Assembly: GCA_046050405.1 (NCBI GenBank)
Contig: JBJOPY010000062.1
Coordinates: forward strand, 1-29,296
Direction: 5' to 3'
DNA: 29,296 nucleotides
Origin: JADKCL01 sp046050405
GTDB taxonomy: Bacteria > Bacteroidota > Bacteroidia > J057 > JADKCL01
Position numbers and translations under genes: made by a program. The notes below the pieces were generated by a model. It saw only the letters and a program-made list of their open reading frames with translations. It was not told the DNA's origin and did not search any database. This document shows positions 7,561 to 16,610 of this stretch, one piece after another (the first letter of the stretch is position 1; every line of letters starts with the position of its first letter).

Positions 7561-8382
7561 TCATACGCTGATATTGAACTCCCGGAGGGCCTCGTTCAGG
7601 GAGGTCTTGCGGTCTGTGGAGGGCTTCCGCTTGCCGATGATCAGTGCGCAGGGGACCTGGTACTCGCCTGCGGGAAATTTCTTCGGGATGGAACCCGGGA
7701 TGACGACCGACCCCGGAGGGACATACCCGCGGTATTCGATGGGTTCGGGCCCGGAGACATCGATGATCCTGGATGAGGCAGTGATGACGACATTCGCACC
7801 CAGGACGGCTTCCCTGCCGACCCTGACACCTTCCACGAGGATGCAACGGCTTCCGATGAAGGCATCGTCCTCGACGATCACGGGTGAGGCTTGGACGGGT
7901 TCCAGTACGCCTCCGATGCCTACGCCTCCGCTGAGATGGACGTTCTTTCCGATCTGGGCGCAAGATCCGACCGTCGCCCAGGTATCGACCATGGTTCCGG
8001 AGTCCACGTATGCCCCGATGTTCACGTAAGAGGGCATCAGGATGACCCCTCCCGCGATGAAGGCGCCATGACGGGCCGCAGCAGGAGGCACTACACGGAC
8101 TCCCTTGGAAGCAAATCCATACTTGAGTGCCATCTTGTCATGGTATTCGAAGGGAGGCAAGGCGATGGTTTCCATTTTCCGGGTGGGAAAGTAGAGGATG
8201 ACGGCTTTCTTGACCCATTCGTTGACTTGCCATTCACCGCTCTCCAGGGGTTCCGCACATCGCAGGGTTCCAGCGTCCAGCTCCGATATCACTGCTTCGA
8301 TCGCCCGCACTGTGCTTGGCTCCAGTAGCAGTTTCCTGTCTTCCCAGGCTTTTTCGACTTTCTCTTTCAGTGGGTTCGTCAT
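7561..8382 (-). CDS. dapD: 2,3,4,5-tetrahydropyridine-2,6-dicarboxylate N-succinyltransferase
   Basis: DapD transfers succinyl from succinyl-CoA to tetrahydrodipicolinate in the succinylase branch of diaminopimelate/lysine synthesis, which feeds the peptidoglycan. The 273 residues match the enzyme's usual length. An N-terminal helical domain (about 1-100, with the motif LPPFEYHDKMALKYGF) leads into a left-handed parallel beta-helix of hexapeptide repeats (about 110-230), including MVDTWATVGSCAQIG and SGGVGIGGVLEP, the substrate and CoA region. A short C-terminal domain ends in LNEALREFNISV. The start is the ATG at 8382, preceded by an A-rich stretch rather than a strong Shine-Dalgarno. No other dap gene is nearby; rnr follows on the same strand. 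Confidence 0.97.
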   Translation of the reverse strand: MTNPLKEKVEKAWEDRKLLLEPSTVRAIEAVISELDAGTLRCAEPLESGEWQVNEWVKKAVILYFPTRKMETIALPPFEYHDKMALKYGFASKGVRVVPPAAARHGAFIAGGVILMPSYVNIGAYVDSGTMVDTWATVGSCAQIGKNVHLSGGVGIGGVLEPVQASPVIVEDDAFIGSRCILVEGVRVGREAVLGANVVITASSRIIDVSGPEPIEYRGYVPPGSVVIPGSIPKKFPAGEYQVPCALIIGKRKPSTDRKTSLNEALREFNISV

Positions 8383-8856
8383 CTTGCTTTTCTAATTTTA
8401 GTGCCTGCTGACACGTTCCGTCCGCTTCCTCTCCACCTCAAATCTTCCGGCTTGAGAGCTGGTATCTAGGAATCCACCGCTTGGCCGCCGTCTTGCCCAT
8501 TGATTCGACGGTAAATCTAGGCAGTATTTGGATTCGGCTTGCGAAAAGGTTTTCATCTGGCCTTCCGAATGCAAGAAGTGCTGGATTTCCATGCCTGGGC
8601 TGCATGTGTCTTCAGCCCGATGGTGCGCCGATGGAGAAAATGCGAGAAGGGCATGGGGATGATGTCCCGGGAAAATCGCAACTTGTTGGCGCATTTGAGT
8701 GAGCGATGTGGAAAGCGATCTTCCGAAGCATTGTGAAGCCTGGGACCAGTGATGCTGCGAATCCGAGGCTTGTTCCCGGCACCGGTGGCCCGGATGGTGC
8801 AGCCGGTGGGAGCCGCGGAGCGTTGCTGAAGCGGTCGCCCCACCCCCTGGAATAGC
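8383..8856. other. Divergent intergenic region (dapD / glycosyltransferase), no gene recognised
   Basis: These 474 bases separate dapD (minus) from the glycosyltransferase pair (plus). Short open frames exist on both strands, but none shows recognisable protein features or a convincing start, and a long minus-strand open frame covering it is the antisense shadow of the glycosyltransferase gene. I see no clear promoter pair and no strong repeat. It should contain the promoters for both directions. Confidence 0.5.
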
Positions 8857-10053
8857 GTGGAAGGCGAAAGTTACAAATCGAATGATGGGTTCATCTCCCC
8901 AAGGGATGGGCATGCGGTGCATATTTGCCACCTGTCCTTGCTGAATCCGGCGATCCACAGCCGCATCTATTATAAGATGGCATTGTCGCAGGTGAGGGCC
9001 GGCTACCGCGTGAGCATCATCGCGCAGGATGCTGCCCGCAAGCCTTATCTGCGGGACGGGGTTCAGATCATTCCCACCGGCATGTTTGGACGCCTCAGCT
9101 GGAGGCGGATCTGGTCGGCATTCAAGATGGAGCGCCTGGCGCGGCGTCTGGGTGCCGATGTCTATCAGGTGCATACGGTGGAGCTCCTCGGCGTCGCCAA
9201 GAAGCTGAAGCGGCGCCTGCCGAGGTGCAAGGTCATCTATGATGTCCACGAGGACTATGCCGCGAACATCCAGCATGCGGACTACTACGCGGAAAGGTTG
9301 CGTCCCCATCTCATTCAGCGCGTGCGGGAGGCCCAGGATGATTTCTGCCGCTGGGGGGACGCCGTGATCTATGCGGAGGATTGTTTCCGGGGGATCATGA
9401 ATTTCGATCCAGATGTGACGGTGGTCGTTCGGAACAGGTATCAGGCTCCACGGTCGCAGGGGATTGCGCGGGTGGCACTCCAGAATCCCTCTCTCCCCAT
9501 GATGCTGTACACGGGCACGATTTCGGAGAATTGGGGAATACTCAGGGCCATCCACCTCTGGGCCATGCTCAACCGAGACCGCCCGGTGAACCTGGTGGTC
9601 GCCGGCCATGCCCAGGACCGCAGGCTGCTGGCCGACCTCCAGCTGAGGATCAGGGAGTCGGGGTTCAGGGATCGGTTTGCAATGGTGGGCGGGGAGGTGT
9701 ACCTGCCGTACGAGGAAGTGGTCGCCTGGATCGAAGCCTGCACATTCGGCGTCGCCCTGTACCAGCTGAAGGAAAACATCCGTGACAGGATCCCGACCAA
9801 GTTCTATGAGTACATGGCGCATGGGAAGCCGCTGGTTTTCACACAGAACCCGGCCTGGGATTCCCTCAATGCCCGGTTTCCGTTTGGCAGTTCCCTGGCC
9901 TGGCCGCTGGATCCCTCGTCCGTTGCCGCAGTTTGGGAGCGGCTGGATGTGATGATGAGGGCGGGCAGGCGGCCGATTCCCGGCACGGTCTGGTCTTGGG
10001 AGGAGGAGGCTCCCAAAATGCTGACACTTTTACGCAGGTTGACACCAAGCTAG
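8857..10053 (+). CDS. Glycosyltransferase, GT4-like (GT-B fold)
   Basis: This is a predicted cytoplasmic sugar-nucleotide-dependent glycosyltransferase with two Rossmann-like domains, likely working in cell-surface polysaccharide or glycolipid synthesis. The N-terminal domain opens with VHICHLSLLNPAIHSRIYYK and has YDVHEDY at 128-134. The C-terminal domain starts near MMLYTGTISENWG (about 215) and contains IPTKFYEYMAHGKPLV (312-327), typical of the nucleotide-sugar-binding region of GT4 enzymes. There is no ATG near the start. GTG at 8857 gives 398 residues, and GTG at 8917, preceded by AAGGGATGGG, gives 378 and a more typical N-terminus. The TAG stop is followed in the same frame by a GT2 gene, so the pair may work, or once have worked, as one unit. 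Donor and acceptor are unknown. Confidence 0.85.
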   Translation: MEGESYKSNDGFISPRDGHAVHICHLSLLNPAIHSRIYYKMALSQVRAGYRVSIIAQDAARKPYLRDGVQIIPTGMFGRLSWRRIWSAFKMERLARRLGADVYQVHTVELLGVAKKLKRRLPRCKVIYDVHEDYAANIQHADYYAERLRPHLIQRVREAQDDFCRWGDAVIYAEDCFRGIMNFDPDVTVVVRNRYQAPRSQGIARVALQNPSLPMMLYTGTISENWGILRAIHLWAMLNRDRPVNLVVAGHAQDRRLLADLQLRIRESGFRDRFAMVGGEVYLPYEEVVAWIEACTFGVALYQLKENIRDRIPTKFYEYMAHGKPLVFTQNPAWDSLNARFPFGSSLAWPLDPSSVAAVWERLDVMMRAGRRPIPGTVWSWEEEAPKMLTLLRRLTPS

Positions 10054-10062
10054 TATCCCAAA

Positions 10063-10734
10063 TTGCTCCAGGACAACACCATCGCGCTGGTCATCCCTTG
10101 CTTCAACGAGGCCCTTGGCTTGCCTCATGTGCTGCGTGACCTCCCGGGATGCGTGGATGAGCTGATCGTGGTGGACAACAACAGCACCGACGGCACTGCC
10201 GACATCGCCCGGGCGATGGGTGCCACGGTGGTGGCTGAAAGCCGTCAGGGCTATGGAGCCTCCTACAAGGCGGGGTTTGCCGCAGTGAAGTCCGATATCG
10301 TGGTGACCCTGGATGGCGACGGAACCTACCCGGCCGGGGAAATACCGCGGCTGGTGGAAACGCTCCTCCGGGAGAACCTTGATTTCATCTCTGGATGCAG
10401 GTTCCCCCTGGACGACAAGCGAAACATGGATTTCATGAGCCGCCTGGGGAATTGGGGGCTGACATTGGCGACGGGCCTCCTCTTCGGCTATGGGCTGAGG
10501 GACAGCCAGAGCGGCATGTGGGTTTTCAGGGCCAGGGCCCTGGAACATCTGCGAATCGAGAGTGACGGCATGCCGCTCAGCGAAGAGATCAAAATCGAAG
10601 CCATCCGCCGGAAGTTGCGGTTCCGGGAAATCCACATCCCCTATCGCCTGCGGTTCGGGGAAAAAAAGATTCGGATGCTCCGGGACGGACTTCACAATCT
10701 CTGCTATCTGGTTTACCTCCGTTTCCGAAAATGA
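10063..10734 (+). CDS. Glycosyltransferase family 2 (DPM1/GtrB-like)
   Basis: This is a GT-A fold glycosyltransferase of 223 residues, resembling dolichyl/undecaprenyl-phosphate sugar synthases without the C-terminal membrane helices. Visible are ALVIPCFNEALGLP (8-21), VVDNNSTDGT (36-45), the metal/nucleotide motif LDGDGTYP (83-90, D84 and D86) and the acceptor-side segment DSQSGMWVFR. A basic C-terminal helical region follows. The only usable start is TTG at 10063, nine bases after the upstream TAG and in the same frame as it. The product may transfer a sugar to a lipid carrier for the upstream glycosyltransferase, but the substrate is not evident. Confidence 0.88.
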   Translation: MLQDNTIALVIPCFNEALGLPHVLRDLPGCVDELIVVDNNSTDGTADIARAMGATVVAESRQGYGASYKAGFAAVKSDIVVTLDGDGTYPAGEIPRLVETLLRENLDFISGCRFPLDDKRNMDFMSRLGNWGLTLATGLLFGYGLRDSQSGMWVFRARALEHLRIESDGMPLSEEIKIEAIRRKLRFREIHIPYRLRFGEKKIRMLRDGLHNLCYLVYLRFRK

Positions 10735-10753
10735 TTCCAGTCATTCCAGGGCC

Positions 10754-10769
10754 AGAAGGACAGCCTTCT
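10754..10769. terminator. Short hairpin between convergent genes
   Basis: AGAAGG and CCTTCT form a 6-bp stem with an ACAG loop, between the end of the GT2 gene (plus) and the last base of the T9SS gene (minus). It could stop transcription in both directions. The stem is short and no T-run follows. Confidence 0.3.
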
Positions 10770-12664
10770 CAGTGGCCGGTGGCCACCACCTTCATGGTTT
10801 TCACCTTTCCGCCGCTCACCATCCTGAGCATGTACATCCCCCCGGGAAACCGCCCCATTTCCAACTCCAGCACGCCGATTCCCCGACCGGACGGCCTGCT
10901 GGTCTGGCTCCACACTTGGTTCCCCCGCAAATCAAACAGCGCCAGCCTTGCCTCCCCGGCATTTTCCAGGGCATATCGGATCGTCACACGCTCGGATGTC
11001 GGGTTTGGAAATACCTCCAGCAGATCCTCGGATTCCTGTGGACCATGCGTCCCGACGGGCATGCTGGCCATCACCCGCATCAGGAATTCTGTGGTTTCAC
11101 GGTTGCGGTAGGGAGCCCAGGCGCCTCCGAGAATCTCGTAGCTCCGTCTCGAGATGGGGCCATACTGTTCGGCACCCAGTGCGATTCCGCTTCCCAGCTG
11201 CATCCATGCGACGGCAAATCCACGGGAACCGACGGAAACCGACGGGCTGACCTGTACTGAATTCCACCGGTCCTCCAGGACATCCGACGCACTTACCGTG
11301 GCTGAACCCAGGAGATCGTTGGGATCAGGCTGCCCGTTGGCATCCAAGCCGAAAACCCGGATGGCGAACCCGACCGGCGGAGGGGTCTCCAAGTCTCCGT
11401 CCCCCGTGATGTACACGGACACTGTATCGATGACTGCGGGAAAGGCCGGCGGCACCATTTTTACCGCCACGCCGTCACTGGTGCCGCCACCCGCCCAGGA
11501 GACGGACTCGGAGGGCGGCGCCCCGGTCGCATAGCTGAGCATGACGGGGCCCGTGCCTTCCCAGACGGAGACGACCTCGATGACATTGCTGTTGTTTGTC
11601 GGGTTGATGTCTTGGTTGTCAGCAGTCTCGATGCTCACATCATAGTAGTACTGGCCCGCCACATCCAGCCGGAGGGCTTTCGGAAATGCCACCGTCACCT
11701 CGTCGCCATTCACCAGTCCGGGTGCAGCCACGGTGTCGGCCCATGCCGTGGCCAGGTTCAGGTCACGCACCCTTCCGCGGGCGGTGATATTGCTCGTGAT
11801 CGGCGCATTGCCGACGTTTCCCAGGGTGGTATTCAACTCCAGGATGTGGAAGAGGAAGACAAACTGTCCGGCATTGTCAGTGGCCATGTTCCAGACGGGG
11901 GTGGCATCCGGAACCTGAAATGCAGCCCCGGAGGGGTACATGTATTTCACGGCGTAGTGGTCCGGGGGGATGTAGGTTCCTGTCGCGTAATTGAGTCCCA
12001 AGTTGCCGGTCACGTTCTCCATGCCGATTTCCATGAATGTCGGGCAACCGCTGCCGCCCGGGAAGTTGGCGGCATCGGTATCCAGGTATTGGAAAGTGAT
12101 GGAGCTGTCAGCCCCGCTGAGGATCAATTCAAAGGAATTGCTGCCGATCCAGTCGGGAGTTCCGTTGCGCCACCATGGGACATTCTTCCACTGCACCACG
12201 AGGGAATCTACATTGTTCGACCAGTACCAGAGTTCCCCCTCGTTCGGGTGCTGGGGATCGTTGCTGAGGAAGGTGAGGTCGCTCATGAATGGCGCGAGGA
12301 GATTGTCCCCGACGCCCCCCGGTGTGGGTATTCTGGGGAAACAGCTGGCGATGTTCCCGATATTCTGAAACGAAACCCAGCCATTGGATCCGATTTTGAT
12401 GCTGCTGAAGTCGCTCCAGTAGAAGTGAAAGTCCCAACCCAACACATAGGGGCCTGCCGAGTTGTCGTCGGCGAGACTGGGCACCCGGAAGGCTCCCGTC
12501 CGTCCGGCAATTTCCACCCAATGAAACGTGACCCCGGGCTCATTCGAATCCTTCCAGAGATAGCCATAGGGGTCTGGGCCGCCACTGCCCGCCCACCCCT
12601 CGGGTGGGAAAACAATCATCCACCCCAGACAAAGCAAGACAAGCGCCTTCATGCACGGATTCAT
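10769..12664 (-). CDS. Secreted protein with T9SS type A sorting domain (paralog of the adjacent gene)
   Basis: The predicted product is a cell-surface or secreted protein exported by Sec and then the type IX system. A signal peptide (MKALVLLCLGWMIVFPPEGWA) follows the start. The N-terminal module has PYGYLWKDS, DDNSAGPYVLGWDF, GSNGWVSF, SCFPRIPTPGG and the paired aromatic motif VPWW. A beta-rich, CARDB-like middle follows (about 265-390, for example NVGNAPITSNITARGRV). The last ~75 residues, from LEVFPNPTSERVTIRYAL to a basic end, are a canonical type A sorting domain. I chose ATG 12664 (631 residues) because AAGG lies just upstream and the signal peptide follows; the frame is open to 12733. 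It aligns over most of its length with the gene at 12894-14777. Its specific function is unknown. Confidence 0.87.
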   Translation of the reverse strand: MNPCMKALVLLCLGWMIVFPPEGWAGSGGPDPYGYLWKDSNEPGVTFHWVEIAGRTGAFRVPSLADDNSAGPYVLGWDFHFYWSDFSSIKIGSNGWVSFQNIGNIASCFPRIPTPGGVGDNLLAPFMSDLTFLSNDPQHPNEGELWYWSNNVDSLVVQWKNVPWWRNGTPDWIGSNSFELILSGADSSITFQYLDTDAANFPGGSGCPTFMEIGMENVTGNLGLNYATGTYIPPDHYAVKYMYPSGAAFQVPDATPVWNMATDNAGQFVFLFHILELNTTLGNVGNAPITSNITARGRVRDLNLATAWADTVAAPGLVNGDEVTVAFPKALRLDVAGQYYYDVSIETADNQDINPTNNSNVIEVVSVWEGTGPVMLSYATGAPPSESVSWAGGGTSDGVAVKMVPPAFPAVIDTVSVYITGDGDLETPPPVGFAIRVFGLDANGQPDPNDLLGSATVSASDVLEDRWNSVQVSPSVSVGSRGFAVAWMQLGSGIALGAEQYGPISRRSYEILGGAWAPYRNRETTEFLMRVMASMPVGTHGPQESEDLLEVFPNPTSERVTIRYALENAGEARLALFDLRGNQVWSQTSRPSGRGIGVLELEMGRFPGGMYMLRMVSGGKVKTMKVVATGH

Positions 12665-12841
12665 GACCTTAATTTGCGGTTTTCTGGTGAAAGGAGAAAA
12701 TGAGGGACGGATTTTTGCACCGCACATCTGCATTTTGATTCGGAACCGCTTGCTGGCATCATCCCAGCTCGGCCTGAAGCACCCTGGCTAACGGATCCCT
12801 TGCATTTGAGGCCGGCAATTGTCCGAGGCCTACCGCAAGGA

Positions 12842-12879
12842 AATGAAAGTGGCGACCCACCAGAGCCGCCACTTTCATT
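12842..12879 (-). terminator. Strong 13-bp inverted repeat downstream of the T9SS gene
   Basis: AATGAAAGTGGCG (12842-12854) and CGCCACTTTCATT (12867-12879) are perfect complements around a 12-base loop. The hairpin begins 14 bases after the stop of the gene ending at 12894. The sequence after the stem on the minus strand is only mildly T-rich. Confidence 0.7.
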
Positions 12880-12893
12880 GATACTCCTTCCAA

Positions 12894-14777
12894 TCAATGG
12901 TTCACCATCAATTTTTGGGTCACCTTGTCGGTGGACGTCGTCAGGTGGATGTAGTAGATGCCCGTGGCGAGATCCTGGGTGTTGAAGTCCACGCCATGTT
13001 TACCGGCTGTGGCACGAACCTTACTGTGGGTGAACACGACCTGACCATACAGGTTCACCACTTGCAAGTTCACATCAGTGATCGCAGGAAGCTCATAGCG
13101 GATCGAGGTCACGGCATCAGTGGGGTTCGGGGCGACATTCAGGTTCAGGGTTTTCATCGTTGAAGAGACCCGGTCATCGATAGCGACCGTCTCGAACTGT
13201 ACGTGGGCGCTGATCTGCAAGTCTTTCCTGTCGCCTTCCCGATATTGGCCCCAGGAACCATCCAGAATCTCAAATGACCTGCGAGAGATTGGAGCATCCA
13301 ACTCCGTCGCCAAAGCGAGATCGTCTCCACCTGATATCCATCCGATGTACCACCCACCGGATGTAATCCGAGCTGCACCCTTCAGGGGGATACGTTGCCA
13401 TATTCCCTCCATGAGGGAGTTCGCTTCCACCCTGACCGAATCAAGCAAGGTTCCAGGGAAACCATTGTCATCATAAATCTTCAGGAAGAACTCACTGTGA
13501 ACCCCTTCCACTGAGGAAATCAGGTTAGGGATCACAATGTCCAGACCCATGATGGTTGCAGGATAGGTAGGGGGTTTGATATAGATGCCTGCACCTGAGC
13601 CGCTGCCTGGCCACGAGATTCCATCAGCATAAATACCAGTCGAGTAGGTAAGGTTCGCGGTATCACTGGCACAGCCGACAGTCACCAGTTCGATGGCATT
13701 GGTATCATTGGCGGGGTTCATGTCATTGAGCGTACTGGTGATGACCTGATAGGAATAGTGCTGACCGACAGTGCCAAAATTGACTGGAGTGTCAAAGGTG
13801 ACCAAGGAGTCAGATCCCTCAGGAAGTCCACCCACGATGGCCTTGTTTTCAGACCATATGGATGAAGCGCCAGATACGGGCAGGACGGTTCCCTTAACCG
13901 TGATATTGGATGTAATGTCCACATTTCCAAGGTTTCCGACCTTGGTGGACAATCGTAACGTATCTTGACAGGCAAGCACGAAGATTCCCCCATTTTCTGC
14001 ATTGCTGTTCCACTCAGGAGCCGCATCTGTAACCTGGATGGTGACCGTATCAGGGTAGAAGAACTTGATTGCAAATGAGTCATTTGGAACCACATCACTC
14101 CGAACTTCCATTCCGTCATTGCCGGCGATGTTCTCTATTCCAATCACCAAGTCAACATTACACCCGGAATGGCTCGGCCAATTTGCGACGTCGGTGTCCA
14201 GGTACATGAAGGTGATGGAACTGTCGATGCCGCTGAAGATCACTTGGAAAGTGTTTGCACCGATCCAGTTGTTGGACTCATCCCACCAAGGTACGTCCCT
14301 GTACTCGAGGATCAAGGTATCATTATTGTTGCTCCACCACCAAGCCTCGGCAGGGCTGCCACCGAAGGCCGAAAAATTCAGGTCGCTCATAAAGGGAGCC
14401 ACGAAATTGTCGGCACCACCGGGCGACGGAATCCTAGGAAAACAGGATGAAAGGATACTTCCAGCGTTAAAACCTACCCAACCGTTGGATCCCACATAGA
14501 ACTGGTTTACATCCGTCCAGTAATAATGGAAATCCCATCCGAAGTCGAACGGCCCCACGGAATTGTCATCATCCAGGTCTGTGATTTGATGGGCACCCGG
14601 GGCACCAGCGATCGACTTCCATCTGAATGCCGGGGCACCAGGAGCAACGGTGTCGGAGGTCAGCCAGGTGTAGCCATAATTGTCTGGAGCAGCGCTCCCA
14701 TTGGCCTGAGCGTACAGGCGACCCATGCCAAATGTACCCAGCAGTGCCGCTACGAAAAGTAAAATCAGAGTTCTCAT
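12894..14777 (-). CDS. Secreted protein with T9SS type A sorting domain
   Basis: This 627-residue exported protein is a paralog of the gene just downstream on the same strand. The signal peptide is MRTLILLFVAALLGTFGMGRLYA. Shared landmarks include NYGYTWLTS, DDDNSVGPFDFGWDFHYYW, GSNGWVGF, SCFPRIPSPGG, FVAPFMSDLNF and DVPWW. Then come NVDITSNITVKGTV in the middle domain and PISRRSFEILDGSWGQYREGD before the sorting domain. The C-terminus (LNVAPNPTDAVTSIRYELP through GIYYIHL and KVTQKLMVNH) is a canonical type A domain. The ATG at 14777 follows an A/T-rich leader, typical of Bacteroidota translation starts. Base composition is visibly lower in GC than in the paralog. A hairpin lies after the stop and a -7 element upstream. 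Its function beyond a surface or secreted location is unknown. Confidence 0.88.
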   Translation of the reverse strand: MRTLILLFVAALLGTFGMGRLYAQANGSAAPDNYGYTWLTSDTVAPGAPAFRWKSIAGAPGAHQITDLDDDNSVGPFDFGWDFHYYWTDVNQFYVGSNGWVGFNAGSILSSCFPRIPSPGGADNFVAPFMSDLNFSAFGGSPAEAWWWSNNNDTLILEYRDVPWWDESNNWIGANTFQVIFSGIDSSITFMYLDTDVANWPSHSGCNVDLVIGIENIAGNDGMEVRSDVVPNDSFAIKFFYPDTVTIQVTDAAPEWNSNAENGGIFVLACQDTLRLSTKVGNLGNVDITSNITVKGTVLPVSGASSIWSENKAIVGGLPEGSDSLVTFDTPVNFGTVGQHYSYQVITSTLNDMNPANDTNAIELVTVGCASDTANLTYSTGIYADGISWPGSGSGAGIYIKPPTYPATIMGLDIVIPNLISSVEGVHSEFFLKIYDDNGFPGTLLDSVRVEANSLMEGIWQRIPLKGAARITSGGWYIGWISGGDDLALATELDAPISRRSFEILDGSWGQYREGDRKDLQISAHVQFETVAIDDRVSSTMKTLNLNVAPNPTDAVTSIRYELPAITDVNLQVVNLYGQVVFTHSKVRATAGKHGVDFNTQDLATGIYYIHLTTSTDKVTQKLMVNH

Positions 14778-14821
14778 ACCATTTTTATTTTTTTAAGGTA
14801 TAATCCAGATGTTTTCATCCA

Positions 14822-14829
14822 CAAATATA
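14822..14829 (-). promoter_or_regulatory. Bacteroidota-type -7 element upstream of the T9SS gene
   Basis: TATATTTG on the minus strand matches TAnnTTTG and lies 45 bases before the ATG at 14777. No good TTTG is found 19-21 bases further upstream, so support is partial. Confidence 0.4.
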
Positions 14830-14896
14830 CGCCATTACATTCAGTGTTGAATTCCTTGCCCATCATCCCCATGGAGAGGTTTCTGAAAGGCTGCGA

Positions 14897-16282
14897 TCAA
14901 ATCGCACGACTGGGGTCGAATCCCTCCAGTAAATCGGCCAACCTGCGGACGAACCGCCCGCCGAGAGCCCCATCGATGATACGATGATCGTAGCTGTGGC
15001 TCAGGAACATCGTGTGCCTGACGCCGATCAAGTCCCCCATCGGCGTCTCGATCACTGCCGGCTTCTTGCGAATGGCACCGATGGCCATGATGGCCACCTG
15101 GGGTTGCATGATCACGGGGGTTCCCATGACATTGCCGAAGGTGCCTACGTTGCTGAGCGTATAGGTTCCGCCCTCCAGCTCTTCCATTTTCAGCTTGTTC
15201 TGGCGCGCACGCGCCGCGAGGTCATTCACACGCATTGTCAAGCCTACCAGGTTGAGTTGATCGGCGTTTCGAATCACGGGGACGATTAGGTTGTCGGTGG
15301 GGAGGGCGACGGCAATGCCGACATTGATGTCCTTTTTCACCACGATCCTGTCCCCGTCGACGGAGATGTTGACCATCGGGAGCTCGCGCAAGGTCTTTGC
15401 AAGGGCTTCGACAAAAATCGGTGTGAAGGTGAGCTTCTCCTTATACTTGTCTTCGAAGGCCTTCTTGTTCCGATCGCGCCAGAGGACGATCTCCGTGACG
15501 TCGCACTCGACAAAGGAGGTCACGTGCGCCGACACATGCTTCGAATACACCATGTTTTCCGCAATCATCTTCCGCATGCGGTCCATCTCGATGATCTCCA
15601 CATTCCCGGAGTGGCTGTAGGTTTTCTGCTTGACCATCAGATAACCCTCAGGGGCAGCTGTGGCCTTGGCAGCAGCTGGCGAGGCCGGGTTTGCGACGGG
15701 CGTCCTGGCCTCTTCATGGCCATTGCTGGCAGGAAGCGCGACCTTGGATGGACGCCTCACATAGGCCAGGATATCCGCCTTCGTTACACGCCCGCCATTG
15801 CCGGATCCTGACATCCCTTCCAGCTCCGCCATCGTGATGCCTTCTGTCTTGGCAATGTTCAGCACAAGGGGTGAATAGAATCTGCCATTCCCGCTACGCG
15901 GGGACAAGGGGGCCGCACTGGCAGTGGACGCATGGATTGCACCACGCGCCTCCGAGACAGTTTCCAGTACACGGGCGGGTTCGGGTGCCTTGACGACCTC
16001 GGCGGGCACGGATTTTCCATTCCCTCCGGCGACCTCCGCCGCCTGGGTTTCGATGATCGCAATGACCGTCCCAACGGGCACCACGTCACCCTCCTTGAAC
16101 AGGATTTCCGTCAACTTTCCGTCCACCGGGGAAGGTACTTCTGAATCGACCTTGTCAGTGGCAATTTCCAGAATCGGCTCATCCTGCTCGATCTTGCCAC
16201 CGATCGCAACGACCCACTTCAGGATGGTTGCTTCGATGATACTCTCCCCCATTTTGGGCATAATCAGCTCTATTCTAGCCAT
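14897..16282 (-). CDS. 2-oxo acid dehydrogenase complex dihydrolipoamide acyltransferase (E2)
   Basis: This is the E2 core subunit of a 2-oxo acid dehydrogenase complex, passing an acyl group from lipoyl-lysine to CoA in the cytoplasm. The 461 residues show one lipoyl domain (1-80) with the lipoylated lysine K44 in EIATDKVDSE, an Ala/Pro-rich linker, and a peripheral subunit-binding domain at about 135-176 (FYSPLVLNIAKTEGIT, GRVTKADILAYV). A second linker leads to the catalytic domain from about 228, with the active-site motif SYDHRIIDGALGG (H433, D437). The ATG at 16282 starts directly with the lipoyl domain. No E1 or E3 gene adjoins. Whether the substrate is pyruvate, branched-chain 2-oxo acids or 2-oxoglutarate cannot be decided here; single-lipoyl E2s of this kind are often branched-chain type. 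Confidence 0.94.
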   Translation of the reverse strand: MARIELIMPKMGESIIEATILKWVVAIGGKIEQDEPILEIATDKVDSEVPSPVDGKLTEILFKEGDVVPVGTVIAIIETQAAEVAGGNGKSVPAEVVKAPEPARVLETVSEARGAIHASTASAAPLSPRSGNGRFYSPLVLNIAKTEGITMAELEGMSGSGNGGRVTKADILAYVRRPSKVALPASNGHEEARTPVANPASPAAAKATAAPEGYLMVKQKTYSHSGNVEIIEMDRMRKMIAENMVYSKHVSAHVTSFVECDVTEIVLWRDRNKKAFEDKYKEKLTFTPIFVEALAKTLRELPMVNISVDGDRIVVKKDINVGIAVALPTDNLIVPVIRNADQLNLVGLTMRVNDLAARARQNKLKMEELEGGTYTLSNVGTFGNVMGTPVIMQPQVAIMAIGAIRKKPAVIETPMGDLIGVRHTMFLSHSYDHRIIDGALGGRFVRRLADLLEGFDPSRAI

Positions 16283-16610
16283 GTCCTTGTTCTTGAATTG
16301 AAAACCTCAAAAAGTGCTTCGAAATTAACCAAAAAAAATGAGGAACCCGGGAAGTGGTAGATCGTTCGATGCAATTGCCCATGGGAAAGCCGATGCCACC
16401 ACCCAGGTTGACAAATGGATTAGGAAGGAGGTTGTCCCATCGCGGGACAGCGTCCTCATGATCAAAATCCCTATCGTCACGGACACTGCACCGACCAGGA
16501 GGATCGGCATGCACCAAGTGGATGGAAGTGCCATTCGTCGAAGAAAACGCGATGGTCTGACCCCAGGGATCCGGGGCGGAAATGTCTTGCAGCGGACGCA
16601 ACAATGTGGA
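16283..16610. other. Intergenic region between cinA and E2 genes, no gene recognised
   Basis: These 328 bases lie after the cinA-like gene and before the E2 gene, both on the minus strand. Minus-strand open frames at 16275-16604 and 16325-16681 cross it, but they overlap a flanking coding region and resemble no family I know. The stretch just upstream of E2 is T-rich on the minus strand and probably holds its promoter; I cannot place a -7 box with confidence. Confidence 0.4.

Noticed and set aside
8398..9822. Long minus-strand open frame opposite the glycosyltransferase
   Set aside because: Antisense shadow; His/Pro/Arg-rich translation with no domain.
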